NCBI GenBank assembly: GCA_944548615.1
Contig: OX155957.1
Span: 29,761,718-29,825,717, forward strand
From: Micropterix aruncella
Lineage: Eukaryota > Arthropoda > Insecta > Lepidoptera > Micropterigidae
DNA: 64,000 bases
Reading direction: 5' to 3'
The notes beneath the pieces are model-generated. The model ran no database searches. It was not told the DNA's origin and saw only the letters and a list, made by a program, of their open reading frames with translations. The first letter of the stretch is position 1, and each line of letters starts with the position of its first letter. Shown one piece after another: positions 22,312-32,937 of this stretch. Made by a program: the position numbers and the translations under genes.

Positions 22312-22632
22312 AGTCAAGCTACGACAACAGCCCGTGAGTATCCAACGCCTTACAGCGAGGCACTGGGAAAAGCTCGTAACCAGAACTCGTAACCAATCGA
22401 GAGACCAGAGTAATCTGGTCGCAATCGGAAGTAAGGGCGTGAGTGTAAGCCCGCTGGGTAACACACCTGGCTATTTCGCGGATAAGGCGTTGGCCTCTTA
22501 CGGGCATGTGGCGAAGCTTGACGGGGGACTGTTTTGTCCAAGTCTTCTGCGCTCACTTCACGGGAGTTAGAAGGAACAATCGTTAAAACTTCCTGAGGTG
22601 ACGGGTTCGCCCGTTGTAGTTGACAACTCTAT
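22312..22632 (+). mobile_element. Retroposon family R, rearranged copy R4
   Basis: Bases 22373-22632 are the plus-oriented 3' part of family R (GAACTCGTAACCAATCGAG to TTGACAACTCTATTT). Directly before it, 22312-22370 is a minus-oriented piece of the same family (TCAAGCTACGAC, GCCAACGCCTTA). That inverted piece repeats sequence also present at 22450-22530, so it is an extra partial copy rather than a simple inversion. Confidence 0.7.
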
Positions 22633-22635
22633 TTG

Positions 22636-22985
22636 TTATATTATGACAATTTATTATTGATTATTGACTATGTTTAAACTATTTTTATTTTTTAGAGTTA
22701 TTGCGTAACTAAATTTTATTCTGAGTTAATATTTACTGGTATTCATTTTGCCGTTAAATTTTACTTATATTAGTAAATATTTTTTATAATTACCTAATTT
22801 AACTTTTTGATACTTTTTGGTACTATTATTATGTACATGTATTTAAAAAAATATATATTGTTGAATTAATATCTCTATGCAATCGTGTTGTAAAAAAAAT
22901 TGTGTACGCCTAAAAGGCAGGTTGTGCGGTAATGAATAATTGTAAAAAGTTATGTTACTATACCACAAGCACAATAAAATAAATT
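22636..22985 (+). mobile_element. LINE 3' UTR, family L-C, copy 1
   Basis: Shares with 25105-25420 an ordered set of blocks: GTTATTGCGTAAC, TATATTAGTAAA, GTACGCCT...GGCAGGTTGTGCGG, AAATTGTAAAA...CATGTTACTA, CACAATAAAATAAATTGAA. The layout and the AATAAA-rich end suggest a LINE 3' UTR. No protein part is left. Confidence 0.65.
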
Positions 22986-23112
22986 AAAATTGAAAATAGA
23001 TCTTACCGTACTTTTCCTATTTTGTATTCCTTTTTGTATTTCCTATTTTTTCGTTTTCACTATCTTTATTGCTATCGTGTCCTTGACCTTCTACGTATAC
23101 ATGCGAATGTTG

Positions 23113-23209
23113 ACTGTAAGATATCATTGTGTAATGATAATTTCGCCAATTATATTACATATATATGTAATTTATATAATAGTATATATGTAATTTCGCC
23201 AATTATATG
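23113..23209. repeat. 97-bp repeat Z, copy 2
   Basis: Exact inverse of 9117-9213 by eye. Identity stops sharply at both ends, as for a short mobile unit. Adjacent bases (23209-23225) repeat the ATATAATTGGCGA motif once more. Confidence 0.85.
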
Positions 23210-23569
23210 TAATATAATTGGCGACATAATGTATTAGGTACATGTATACTTTTATTATGTAACGTATTAAATATTATATTCATTCGATATCGGATACAAA
23301 TAAACACTTTTTTTGAATAGCGAAAACGTATCCGCAAATTTTAATAGGAGGAGTACCGTCGCGCTTGGAGCCACGCCATTAGCGTGTTAGCAGCTTAAGT
23401 TTTTGCTCATTGTTGGAGCATTGAACTGCCTTCTTTGTGAACTTCACGGGTAATACGCCAGATTGAATACATTTGTAACGGACCTTAAGTCCATTACATG
23501 CGATCAACAAATGCATCGATTTCCAGTGAAAGCCACAGACACAATTCAGCTATTATTTTGACTCGTGCA

Positions 23570-24120
23570 GCTATGAATCAGCACGATGAAACAATACTTT
23601 TACTCGGAATATTTTTGGATTGCATCATTTCACGGCCTATATAAACCGGCCAAAAAGCAACCAAATTATCATTCCTCGATTGGTCATGTCTCCAGATAGC
23701 GACGGCACACTTCGGTGTCCCGGCTTCTCGGTCACATGTCATTCCCCGAGTGATCACCTTCCCCCAAGGTTGCGACGGCATTCGGCACTCTCTCTCACGA
23801 GTTAGGTCAACGAATCCGGCTCTTTGGTTTCCTTTCCTCAATCTCCCTGAGTCTCGAAGCATCAGTCTGTAATCCCACAGACTCGAGCCGTGCCCAGTAC
23901 AAGATACTAGGAGCACACGCACAATCCTCATCCACTATTCCCACATAGCCTCCGTCGCGCAACCCTCGCGTCTCGATAAAGTAATCCGGGCACTCGTTAC
24001 TTCGGCAAGCGTTATAACTAGCAATATTCAAACCTTCGGCCAATAAATTCCTTCTACTTCGTTCAAAACCACCTTTCAATACGGAGATAACTCCCAAGTT
24101 GATACCACCACCTCACACCG
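23570..24120. other. GC-richer segment with unassigned minus frames
   Basis: Composition rises to near-balanced GC with open minus frames at 23578-23931 and 23807-24097 (for example GLNIASYNACRSNECPDYF, VDEDCACAPSILYWARLESV). Cys-rich text could be a secreted-protein exon, but no splice pair or family match is convincing. Short inverted ATACCACCAC/GTGGTGGTAT copies lie at about 24101 and 24180. Confidence 0.25.
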
Positions 24121-24239
24121 AACAATTTGGAGTCTTGTGAGGGGTGGTCTCTCACACATTTATCCTAATAGCAACTGAGTGGTGGTATAAACCCCTTCTT
24201 TCTTTTCAATAGCTCATTAAAATAAATAGTATGTTATAG

Positions 24240-24480
24240 ACTATTTGATACTTCTCAAATAAAATAATTAAAACTTCTTGGTTGTAAAGTAATGCCACCA
24301 AAAACGCTAAAAACAAAATAAATGATATTTTGAAAATCTAACTACGAATTCACTGCATTTGTTTTGCTTTTGTTTCTGTTATGTAACTAAAAACGCGTTC
24401 ATGGTATTGAGTATTCATTATACAAGGTAATTATTGAATAAGCTAGCATAGTTTCCGAGATATTGGGTCCTTACCTATGT
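24240..24480. mobile_element. TIR element, family V, copy 2 (partial)
   Basis: Collinear with 3790-3927 and then with 4742-4790 of the first copy (AACTACGAATTCACTGCATT, TATTGAGTATTCAT, TAATTATTGAATAAGC). It shows the uninterrupted arrangement and so dates the inserts in copy 1 as later events. Confidence 0.6.
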
Positions 24481-25104
24481 AATTGCTGTTTTTTCACATT
24501 GGCCACATTGAACTTGGATAACTTGGGTTTGAGTTGAAATTTAAAATTCAAATAAATTTCAATTCAAGGCCATGATATTATTTTTTAAGAATCAGCTGTT
24601 TATTTGTTTTTTCGTCGTTTGTTTTTGTTCGAATATTTTCGTTTGGGCAACCATGGTAAAGTTGAAAATTTGCATTATTTTCAAATATGAGATCCTGTGC
24701 CGGTGTTTTCTATTACAGCTACTTGCAGTCTGGCTATACAGTTACCGTAAATGTGTACTGTTAAGAACTGCAAACAATGATGGAGAAGCTCGTTATTAAA
24801 TAACTGAGCCTGGTCAATCGCTCATAGCCACTGCTTCTGGGCGATAACGCATAACCACAGATTTCACTGCAAGCAGGAGTTGCGGCTGAAGACTCTTGGT
24901 CACCCACCGTACTTGCCAAACCTTGCACAAATAGTGTTTCTTTTTTTTCAGAATTTAGATAACTTTTTACAAGGGGATACAACTTTGAAGAGTCGGTGAA
25001 AAACGCTTTCAAAGCTTTTAGCAATAAACTATACACACAATAAGTTCGCTCCCAAAATGCTTTAACTCTGTCAGCATAAACAATGTAAATATCCATTGAT
25101 TCAT
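24481..25104. other. Unassigned open frames; no gene called
   Basis: A minus frame from ATG at 25096 (MDIYIVYADRVKAFWERTYC...) runs 111 codons and a plus frame 24572-24799 overlaps it. Neither shows a known motif. The downstream LINE 3' UTR on the plus strand begins right beside it. Confidence 0.25.
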
Positions 25105-25420
25105 TTTTTTTTTATAGTTATTGCGTAACAAAATATTATTCTGAGTTAACATTTGCTGTTGTTTATTTTCTCGTTAAATTTTAATTATATTAGTAAAATA
25201 TTTTTTATATCTACCTAATTTAACTTCTTGATACATAGTCTCATTTTGTATTATTATTATAATATGTGTTTTTTTTTAAATATTGTTGAATTTCTAAGCA
25301 ATCATGATGTAAAAAATAAATATTGTACGCCTCAACGGCAGGTTGTGCGGCGCTGAATAAATTGTAAAACTCCATGTTACTACAACCCAATCACAATAAA
25401 ATAAATTGAATTAAAAAAAT
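25105..25420 (+). mobile_element. LINE 3' UTR, family L-C, copy 2
   Basis: Same ordered blocks as 22636-22985, with GTACGCCTCAACGGCAGGTT and the final CACAATAAAATAAATTGAAT. Diverged by several percent and some indels. Confidence 0.65.
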
Positions 25421-26136
25421 TAATATATTGAGAAAAAAATATAGTGAGTCGATTTTCTTTCGGTTTTGAAACGTATTTTTAAAAAAAAATGTCACGTTAG
25501 TTTTTACTCATCTGCGACGTTATTTTTCAGCAGATATTTACCAAACTACTATGAATATAAGGATGAAAGTCTTATCTACGTTACTGTTAAAACGTTTTAA
25601 ACAATTGATTGAATTGTGTCTATGTATAAAAAAATATAAAAGGGGAAGTTGAAATGTAGAAAAAGTGTTGCAGGGCAGGCAGGGCCCAATAAATTTACTT
25701 AAAACTTCCTTTACACAGAAAATACACATTCTAAAATTCTAAAAAAAATGAGTAAACTAATGAAGAATGGCTTAGTGATGTAAGTAATGATAAATTTATT
25801 ATAGTCGCGGTGAAAAAGGTGAAACTTTAAAAATCCCAAGTTAAGGGGGAGTTAATTCAAAATTTGTCTAGAGGACAGAAGATTTTGGAACAATAAATAT
25901 TCGGAGTCAAAGACAATGAAATTCCTGAGAGGCGTACACCCTTGGTTTTTAATTATTTTGTTTCTTTATAAAAAACAACTTATGACTTATATCGTAGAAT
26001 GTCTGAAATATTTGTCGTAGAATATCTAAAATGTCAATATTTCAAACCTTCCTAACATTTCTTTGGACACCGAAGACTGTTCTCTCAACGCATACAGGAG
26101 ATGTTTTGTACCATAATGTGATATTATAAATAGGAT
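25421..26136. other. No recognisable feature
   Basis: AT-rich. The text AATATTTGTCGTAGAATATC and relatives repeat near 25995-26030. No supported gene. Confidence 0.5.
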
Positions 26137-26300
26137 AAAACTAATTTACCGCGTGAAGCTTGAAGAACCCGATGTTTCGGCGATTTCGCAACCGCTGTTG
26201 TCCATGGTAGACTGGGTAGACAGTCTATCCTGGACAACGGTGGTTTCAACATCGCCAAAAATGTCGGGTACTACAAACTTCACGCGGTAAATTAATTTTA
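26137..26300. mobile_element. MITE, family P, copy 3 (short foldback)
   Basis: A compact form in which the two arms nearly meet: TTTACCGCGTGAAGCTTGAA...GTAGACTG then GACAGTCTATCCTGG...CTTCACGCGGTAAATTAA. The loop is about 8 bases. It would fold into a long hairpin. Confidence 0.8.
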
Positions 26301-26415
26301 TTTTATTTATAATGTCAAACAATTGCGCTAGTCTTCGAATTCATACATCATGTGATAGTTTTATAATAATAACATGTATTTATAGGATATGTACCGATAA
26401 TACGGATTAACTTAC

Positions 26416-26554
26416 TTCCATATAAGGTCATATGAGATCCAGGCCTGCTGTTAAGGACGGGTGTAGATCCGTATCGTTCTCCAATATTGGACAACCTTCC
26501 TCCCGTCGGAGCTCCCATTGGCTTGAAGGCGATCGGCCTAATGACCACCTTACC
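26416..26554 (-). CDS. Host gene exon A, internal exon, unidentified scaffold-like protein
   Basis: A 139-base minus-strand exon with a pyrimidine-rich acceptor (CATTTTCCATCTTTCGCAG) before 26554 and a GTAAGT donor after 26416. It begins in phase 0: GKVVIRPIAFKPMGAPTGGR, LSNIGERYGSTPVLNSRP, GSHMTLYG, and ends with one spare base. The next exon downstream on this strand with a matching phase is 12819-13029, giving ...LYG-S-SSDLRPS. The text is Gly/Ser/Pro-rich with RYGST and LYGSSS motifs, as in disordered parts of cytoskeletal or signalling scaffolds. Longer frames on either side are intron read-through. Function not assigned. Confidence 0.68.
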
Positions 26555-26644
26555 CTGCGAAAGATGGAAAATGATTATTAGAAAACGACAGACAGGCTGG
26601 TGAGCATGGATACTAGTAAAGACGCTAGATGAATGCATGGAGCC

Positions 26645-26740
26645 CGTCTTTGGAATGCTTAGCCAAAAAATGTGAGAACCGCGCCAAGCATAACAACTTT
26701 TAAAAACAGACTCAGAGAGCATTTGAAATCCTCTAGATAA
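26645..26740 (+). pseudogene. LINE L-D reverse transcriptase last codons
   Basis: Reads RLWNA, TAG (26660-26662), PKNVRTAPSITTFKNRLREH, LKSSR, stop. It is the usual WN-x-LP-x-x-V-R-x-A-P-S LINE C-terminus with the Leu codon mutated to a stop. Confidence 0.8.
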
Positions 26741-26997
26741 ATTCCCTTTCCCCTCCCATTCCCCTCCTTTTAAAACTTTAGCGTCCTTATAGGTGTTAGA
26801 TTATTTTGATGTGGCAAATCTGTGCCCACAAAGAGTAAAGTATATACTTCTTTCTATCCTCCTTTATTTTATTTGTCATACTCTTTATATAGGTTAAGTT
26901 ATATAGTCTACTCGCAAATAATGTTCTTACAATAGTATAGGTTAGCTCTAAAATATTGCCTGCAGGCAATAAGCTCGCCTTTTCTTAAGAATAAAGA

Positions 26998-27023
26998 GTT
27001 TTATTATTATTATTATTATTATT
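26998..27023. repeat. (TTA)n tail of the LINE
   Basis: About nine TTA units at the 3' end of the L-D LINE. Confidence 0.9.
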
Positions 27024-27025
27024 AT

Positions 27026-27920
27026 GAATAGTAGAGGAATTGCGCAAAATCGCATTAAAACATGAATCAGTGTGTTGAACTCACGCACATCGCTGATAAA
27101 AAGAAATCAGAAACAGAAAAGAAAAGCTTACCAAATCCTGTAGAGTGTTTTACAATGTGTCTCACAGTGCCCAGATTTCTACTTCTTTATTTAGAAATCA
27201 CACAGTAAATTACAGTATGAAACTATAGATTACTTAAAAATAAAACCGGTTACGGATTTCAGTGAAATTACAGAAGGGCGCCACGGATCCGCGACAAATT
27301 CGTCCTATGAATCTGTGACCAGACTTGAGAATGGAGAAATCGGTTCAGATCTAGTAGTAAGGGTGCGAGGAAACCCTTGACACCTTTTGATGTACTCCTA
27401 ACCTCTTCACACACATTATGCCAAACTCGCGAGCCTATGATTTGAGAGCAGTGATGGGAAAATACCTTATCGTCGTCTTTATCTATTTTTTTGTAGAATT
27501 TTGTTTATGGCAGCCTTGATTAGTAACTTGTAACATTACGCGGATGAATCCATGGAGATATCGCGTCCAGGGAAATTGCTGTACCAACGCGGCTGCAACG
27601 CAGACCGAACAAGAATTGACACCTCAAACAGTAACGCCACACAATTTAAGAATTACTCTCAATCTATAGGGCTAGAAGAATACCGTTCGGTGTTTTTAAC
27701 AAACAAACAAATAGTCGGAAAGCTACAAAGTATCTTTGTAAACACGCAAGTAACTTCGTACATGCCGGCTGAGTGTACTCAGCTCCTTAGCAGTGACTCG
27801 ACAATTCCAATGCGGCGGTAAGAAAGGTTTGTGAGGACAGGTCGTGGGTTGGATGCGATGATTCAATGAGCTTGTGTAATGAGTGAGTCTTATTCCCAGC
27901 GCCGGATTACTCCCTATGCC
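27026..27920. other. No recognised gene
   Basis: An 89-codon frame at 27552-27821 (CNADRTRIDTSNSNATQFKN...) matches nothing I know. No shared repeat detected. Confidence 0.4.
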
Positions 27921-28060
27921 TGCTATACACGTTGGCCAACATATCTGCCATTGCCTATGTCTCTCTCGCTCTTTCCCATAAGTTTTTCACACGTCACATT
28001 GGTGCCGCCTCGCTTCCACCATATCGATGTGGTCCAGCATTGGCCAACGTGTAGGATTAG
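27921..28060. mobile_element. Possible small MITE with TTGGCCAACGTGT ends
   Basis: Perfect 13-base inverted pair ACACGTTGGCCAA (27927-27939) and TTGGCCAACGTGT (28040-28052) around about 100 bases. Only one copy in the window, so it is tentative. Confidence 0.4.
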
Positions 28061-29134
28061 ATATTCGGCAGTATAAAAATTCGGCCCGAAAACATAACAA
28101 TCAATCTCCGAAAACATAATGGCATAGAAACTTAATAACGCAGTTGGAGGTATTAGTGTAATTGTATTTACCTCGTCGCAATGACGAAAATAGGATATAT
28201 AAAAAAAAATAAGGAGCATAATATATTCATCAAATAACCCGTCGGACGCCAACAATGCCTATAGGCAGTTTGCGTCGTTTGACAGATCACGTAGCCGTTT
28301 CGGCCGGCCCTTATATATAATATATAAATATATAATATACATGACTAACAAGATTAATTACTAGGTAACAAGAGAGAATTCAACATGATATTATTAGTAT
28401 TTATTAACAAAATCGACCGAAAAGCTGCGTCGCAGTTTTTCATACAAACAAATAAAATGTCGTAGGGAGGCAGAAAATAGGGATACGGAGGAAATTAGGG
28501 AGGTAAGGTTGTAGGTTTGAAGGGTAGTAAAACATATTTATGTTTTTGGCCTATCTTTCTCAGTTCCTTTTCTATAATATTTAGTAAATTCTGAATCTTT
28601 TTGTTTTGCCTTTTGTTTGATGCAATGTTGATTTATTTGTATATTCCTCTTCGCTAGTTTCCGTACCTATACGTTTCGTTCATTTTATACACTTCCTGCA
28701 CTGATTTCCATATTTTAGCTTTACCTTGTGCCAATTCTTCTTATTCCCATTTCACTCTTTTGAAGTAACCCATGTCATGATTGAGACAATATTTTCATTT
28801 GTATCGTTCCTACTTCCGGTTGCTGCTGAGAATCTCCATGAGGATGTAAATCGGTATATGAGATGACTTTCTTAGGAGGATATTACCCCTGTAATTTTTT
28901 ATCCTGTGGGACTTGATATTTTTATTACTCGACTTTTTTCGGAAAGCCTGCATATTTTATACTCGTAGCTAGAACAAGCATTTTTCTCATCTTACACGAT
29001 TACTATAAGTGCCGATCGATCGGACTTTGTTAAAGATGCTGCTTTCTAGATGTATATCTTCCATCGTGTAATGTAATTGGGAATAACATTATTTTGCTGG
29101 CAACTATATTATATAACGTTTATTTGTTTTTTTT
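28061..29134. other. No recognisable feature
   Basis: AT-rich with a TATATAATATATAAATATAT palindrome at about 28313. No gene or shared repeat was seen. Confidence 0.5.
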
Positions 29135-29526
29135 ACAAGCCTGCCCAACAAAAAAGGAGTGTGATGTGTTCAGGGTTCATCTAAGTATCTTTTCATTTTC
29201 TTTATACCACTATAACTTCTAAACGCTCTAACTGATTTAGAAGTTTGTGGTATTCTTGGAACCGGTATGACATCCCGAGAGTCATAAGATACTTAACTGT
29301 CAAAATATCAAGTAAATAGTTCATTAATTGTCCAAATCTCCAAATGTCAATAAATTAACATAAATATATCGTGTTTAGTGTCAAATGAAAGGTCTGATTG
29401 AGTATTTTCTGAAAATATAAATGTATCTGTATGGATAAATACATAAACCATAAATATCTCATTACAAAAAGTAAAAAAAATATTATAAATAAAGTTGTTC
29501 ACTTTTTGTAACGGCAGTCGTGTTTT
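29135..29526. mobile_element. MITE, family Q, copy 1
   Basis: Ends resemble AGCCTGCCCAACAAAAAAGG on the left and the complement on the right (TTTTTGTAACGGCAGTCGTG). Internal blocks ACTTCTAAACGCT, GATTTAGAAGT, AATATATCGTGTTTAGT and CAAATGAAAGGTCTGAT recur at 33186-33543 and 45631-46226. Confidence 0.75.
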
Positions 29527-29929
29527 TTTATTCCTTTTAATATATTTATTTCCTAATATACCTGTATTAAGAAAGTAGCCAGGAAAACAATAAGAGGCAA
29601 AAGTTATTAATTCTCAGAGAAAATCATAATTGAAAATTATTATTTTACGGAAATAAGTTATAAGCAGACTCCGGAATATTATAAAACAATATGAAACTGA
29701 AAATAACGCATGTTGTGATTACAATAGAGCGCCATCTAGCAAAGTAAGGCATAACTGTTTCTTATGTACGTGTATGGTACGAAACAATGCTTAGCGAAGA
29801 CACAAACCGAAACGCGGGCTATTTCGTAAAGTGAACGCATCAAGCAATACGAGCGTGTTACTGTGCTAAAAAGCCAGAAACTAAATTTTAATTTAAAAGT
29901 GGCAAACAGTTTCGCATTTTTATATAGGC

Positions 29930-30262
29930 CGATTACATTACAGAAATAATGCAGAGATATTAGAATGACAATTAATAAATTATTTAAACAATAAAACGAC
30001 TAATTATTATGAATTGAAACCAGCATGTCAAATTAAAATTTACATCTATATATAAATAATATTAAAATAATAAGAGCTACGATTTAAAAATTACTTTGTT
30101 ATTATTTTGAGATAGGATACCGTATAGGGGTTTTTAGAACGCCATCTGTTGGGCTACTGAACATATAGATTAATATAAGTTTAAAAGTATGAGTGCTATC
30201 TACACGTTGCGTTTGATAGTAAAATCCTAGCTGCCAAAACGTAGTACGGAATTGAGCAATCG
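29930..30262. mobile_element. TIR element, family X, copy 3 (right part)
   Basis: Collinear with copies 1 and 2 from GGCCGATTACATTACAG through AATTAAAATTTACATCT to the right end CTAGCTGCCAAAACGTAGTA, GAATTGAGCAATC. The left terminus is not recognisable; 29527-29929 before it shows only a GAGCGCCATCTAGCAAAG remnant. Confidence 0.6.
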
Positions 30263-30535
30263 AAAAAACTATACAACCAAAGGTGTAACGTACCATAACC
30301 TATGCATATCTTCTATGTAATGTCTATCCATTTTTAGTTAGTGCTGATGATAATTTTCCTATGCATTATTGTCGATATGATTTTCATAAGGCGAAAGTTT
30401 CTGTTCAGAAACGTTATTGACTATTTAATATTAATTATTTAAAATACCTGCAGCCGTTCATTATTGTTGAATTATTTAAACACGTTTTTCAACAAAAAGA
30501 AACCATCTAAGAAAACCAAATTTGCCATTCTTTAG
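30263..30535. other. No recognisable feature
   Basis: AT-rich spacer. Confidence 0.5.
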
Positions 30536-30664
30536 TAGAATAGAAAAGAATAACTTTATTGTGATTTAAAAACATTACCTAATGAATATTACACTGATTT
30601 TATAGAAAAAAGATAATGTATGCGCAAATGGCGGACTTATCGCTAAGCGATATCTTACAGTCAA
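30536..30664 (-). mobile_element. LINE L-B, 3' UTR-only copy
   Basis: On the plus strand it starts AGAATAGAAAAGAATAACTT and ends GATATCTTACAGTCAACCAT, the last 130 bases of the L-B UTR. Severe 5' truncation. It is inserted beside a hAT transposase remnant. Confidence 0.85.
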
Positions 30665-30861
30665 CCATTAGTGTGCCATGGTAGTGTTTGATGTAAAGTA
30701 GTGAAAGTCGATTCGCAAATGGCAGTGCTGCAGCCAAACGTATTTGCAATCGCTAAAAGCTCGTAGGTGGCTTCAAATGCTTCTTTATATTTATGCAAAA
30801 CATCCTTGTTGCTTTTGATTTCGTGCTTTTCTGCATTAAAGTGACATTTTCTAGGGACCAA
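30665..30861 (-). pseudogene. hAT-type transposase C-terminal fragment
   Basis: The minus frame reads KCHFNAEKHEIKSNKDVLHK, YKEAFEATYELLAIANTFG, CSTAICESTFTTLHQTLPW. The block Y-E-L-x-A-I-A-x-T-F-x-C-S-T-A-x-C-E-S-x-F is the dimerisation region of hAT transposases of the ZNF862/ZMYM-like branch. No catalytic part remains. The copy is interrupted by the LINE next to it. Confidence 0.65.
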
Positions 30862-30954
30862 TAGGGCAGGGTTATGCCATGTTTACTTAGTTTTCACAGA
30901 AAATACGCATGGTAAACTTCTGAAAAAAATCTAAAGCAAACAATTGGCTTCATG

Positions 30955-31060
30955 ACAAGTGATAGTCGTTAGACTTTCCTGGCAAGCAGGGAACCCCCTA
31001 CCCCGAGCGACCCCTCAACTCCCCCCCCCCCCCAACCCCTTCTTCCTCGCCAAGTCTCTA
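30955..31060. repeat. GACTTTCCTGGCAAG repeat with C-run
   Basis: GACTTTCCTGGCAAGCAGG and a run of 14 C (31021-31034). The same phrase with a C-run is at about 21278-21310, and a version without the run is at 40858-40875. It is probably one end of an undetermined repeat family. Confidence 0.5.
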
Positions 31061-31125
31061 CGTTATAGTTGACAACTATCAAGATGAATAGGAAGCGACC
31101 GAGGCGACATTCACTTCACCAGGTT

Positions 31126-31205
31126 CTGTTAAATTCGGTAACAAACGAGAACCGATGACACACTGGTTCTCGTTTGTTACCGAAGTTAAGCAGCATTGGA
31201 TACGC
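31126..31205 (+). repeat. 5S rRNA-derived inverted duplication
   Basis: 31161-31200 (CACTGGTTCTCGTTTGTTAC, CGAAGTTAAGCAGCATTGG) matches the middle of insect 5S rRNA (usual text GGTTCTCGTC...CACCGAAGTTAAGCAACG). The same piece is present inverted at 31126-31153. 31134-31153 and 31165-31184 are perfect 20-base arms around an 11-base loop. Only about a third of a 5S gene is present, so it is not functional. Confidence 0.75.
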
Positions 31206-31382
31206 CTAGAAGATTTTTCCACTAGGTGGGTTCTACGAAATTGCACTACTAGTGCGAGTAAAAAAAAATCTTTTGTTGGATGGATACCATAAGAAAAACA
31301 AGTAAAAAAATGTGTGTATGCAATTGTTAATATGATAAATATGAATATTATACTAAGAAAACATTTTAAAGTGCCTATTTTG

Positions 31383-31719
31383 GCCTCTTGTCCACACACG
31401 TCTTTTCGACGTGAAAATCCACGGTTAATTCGCAGTGTCTAGGCGCGGACGTCAGTGGGGTATAAATCATTATGGCAGATTGTCCACGGATTCTCCGGAA
31501 AACGGCGCGGCGCCGCCGCCGTATGCACCGTATTTATGCCTCGGCGAGCCGTGTTTATTTACGGCGAAATTTGTATCAGTGTTGTATGGTAATATATGAG
31601 AGCTTGTCCACTACACCGAACGATTTTACGCGGGTGCAGTGATCAAGAGCTCACATTTTTTTCTACTGCGCGGCTAACGAGCCGTACGAAGGGGAAAAAA
31701 CGTGTCGTGGACAAGACCT
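31383..31719. mobile_element. Putative MITE W (CTTGTCCAC ends)
   Basis: The left end CCTCTTGTCCACACACGTC pairs with the right end ACGTGTCGTGGACAAGACC. The interior is GC-richer (GGCGCGGCGCCGCCGCCG near 31503). Single copy here. Confidence 0.55.
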
Positions 31720-32161
31720 TATAGACAAATAATAGCTTCTTTAAAACAAATAATAATTTTGGTCATAGGTGCTTGAATGCTTGAAAATTATATATTATTA
31801 TTTCTTCTCACATCCGACGAACGAGCAATCTGATCTGATCTTCACAAATGCTACCCAATTATTATAGGTATAATAAATGTATTTCATCACGTATCATCAT
31901 CGTTAAAACTTAAAAAGGGCATGTTAGGCGATCGCTTATAAGTGTTGAGGTTTAATTATTGTCACTTAATGATAAAATGGAAAGAGTAGAAGTGACCGTT
32001 AAATTTAATGGGGCTTGTGATTGCCGTGTTTGCAATAAGTAATAAGAGATAAAAATAGTATTTATTATAACGGAAATCATGGCAGTATTGCGATATCATC
32101 GTAATTTTATGGATAACTCTCACTCGAGCCAAGTTTACTAGGTCTAAATGAGTTAAGTAAA
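31720..32161. other. No recognisable feature
   Basis: AT-rich spacer before the Helitron. Confidence 0.5.
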
Positions 32162-32919
32162 TCTATACTAATATTATAAATAGGTAATGTGTGTAAGTTT
32201 GTAAGTTTGTATTAATCTTCAAAACTACTTATCCGATTTTAAAAATTCTTTCACAATGGAAAGCTAAATAATCGAGTAATGCTATAGGCTATATTTTATT
32301 GTGATAAATATTAGTTTTCCATACAAAATCACGTTATTTGTAAATCGAGTCGGAGAAAATGTGCTGGTGATGTGTTTTATCGGCGTGCGCTGATGAAACG
32401 GTTTGGTATATTTGAAAACTGTTTAAAACAAAAATGTCGGCCTCCAAGATCTATAAAAAAGTCTGCGACAGCATATATCCAACGTTTATATTTAAGCTAC
32501 AATAACAGCTTTTATGACTCAAAAAAAAGAAAAAAAAGTAGTTGAAGTTTGTTGAAGACATTAGCAGTATAATATGATTCCTTATCAAAATAAATTAATC
32601 CATCATCACCGGTGTTCAATGGAGATAAAATTAGCCATGTACTGTACCTTTTTAGGTGGAATAGTTTGAGAGATATCATAAAATAAGTAACGCGGGCAAA
32701 CCTCGAAATACCTGGCGGTGGCTGCGCGGCGGTAACTGGCCTAACAAGGTCAACGTTCAGCGGAAGGCGGCGGGTGGCGAAGAACAAAAAGCGAACAGGA
32801 CGTCTTTTACTGTAATATATCTAAAGGTAGCGTCTAAAAACGCAAATATATGCCACCCTACTCAAATTAGCAACTCAATTCGAAAATTTACGCGACGCGA
32901 AGCCGCGGGCAACTGCTAG
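32162..32919 (+). mobile_element. Complete non-autonomous Helitron, copy 1
   Basis: Starts TCTATACTAATATTATAAA after an A and ends GCGGGCAACTGCTAG before a T, with the GC-rich sub-terminal ACGCGAAGCCGCGGGC able to pair. TC start, CTAG end and A/T insertion without a duplication are Helitron rules. About 758 bases, no helicase. The 91-codon minus frame at 32512-32787 is a shadow. Confidence 0.85.
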
Positions 32920-32937
32920 TATATTATAAATTACAAA

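Larger units (their letters stand above)
26630..27025 (+). mobile_element. LINE, family L-D, 5'-truncated
   Basis: C-terminal coding remnant (26645-26740), then a 3' UTR with the stem TTGCCTGCAGGCAA, CTCGCCTTTTCTTAAGAATA and an AATAAAGAGTTTTATTATTA tail of TTA repeats ending at about 27025. It lies just upstream of host exon A in transcription terms, on the opposite strand. Confidence 0.8.

Noticed and set aside
23807..24097. Secreted Cys-rich protein exon
   Set aside because: Open frame with several Cys, but no splice pair, no recognisable family and an overlapping equally long frame, so it is kept only as unassigned.
26348..26722. Single 124-codon minus-strand gene
   Set aside because: Only the middle (26416-26554) is protein-like and it is bounded by splice sites; the outer parts are intron and LINE antisense.
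31161..31205. 5S rRNA gene
   Set aside because: Only about 40 of roughly 120 bases match, and the piece is inverted-duplicated.
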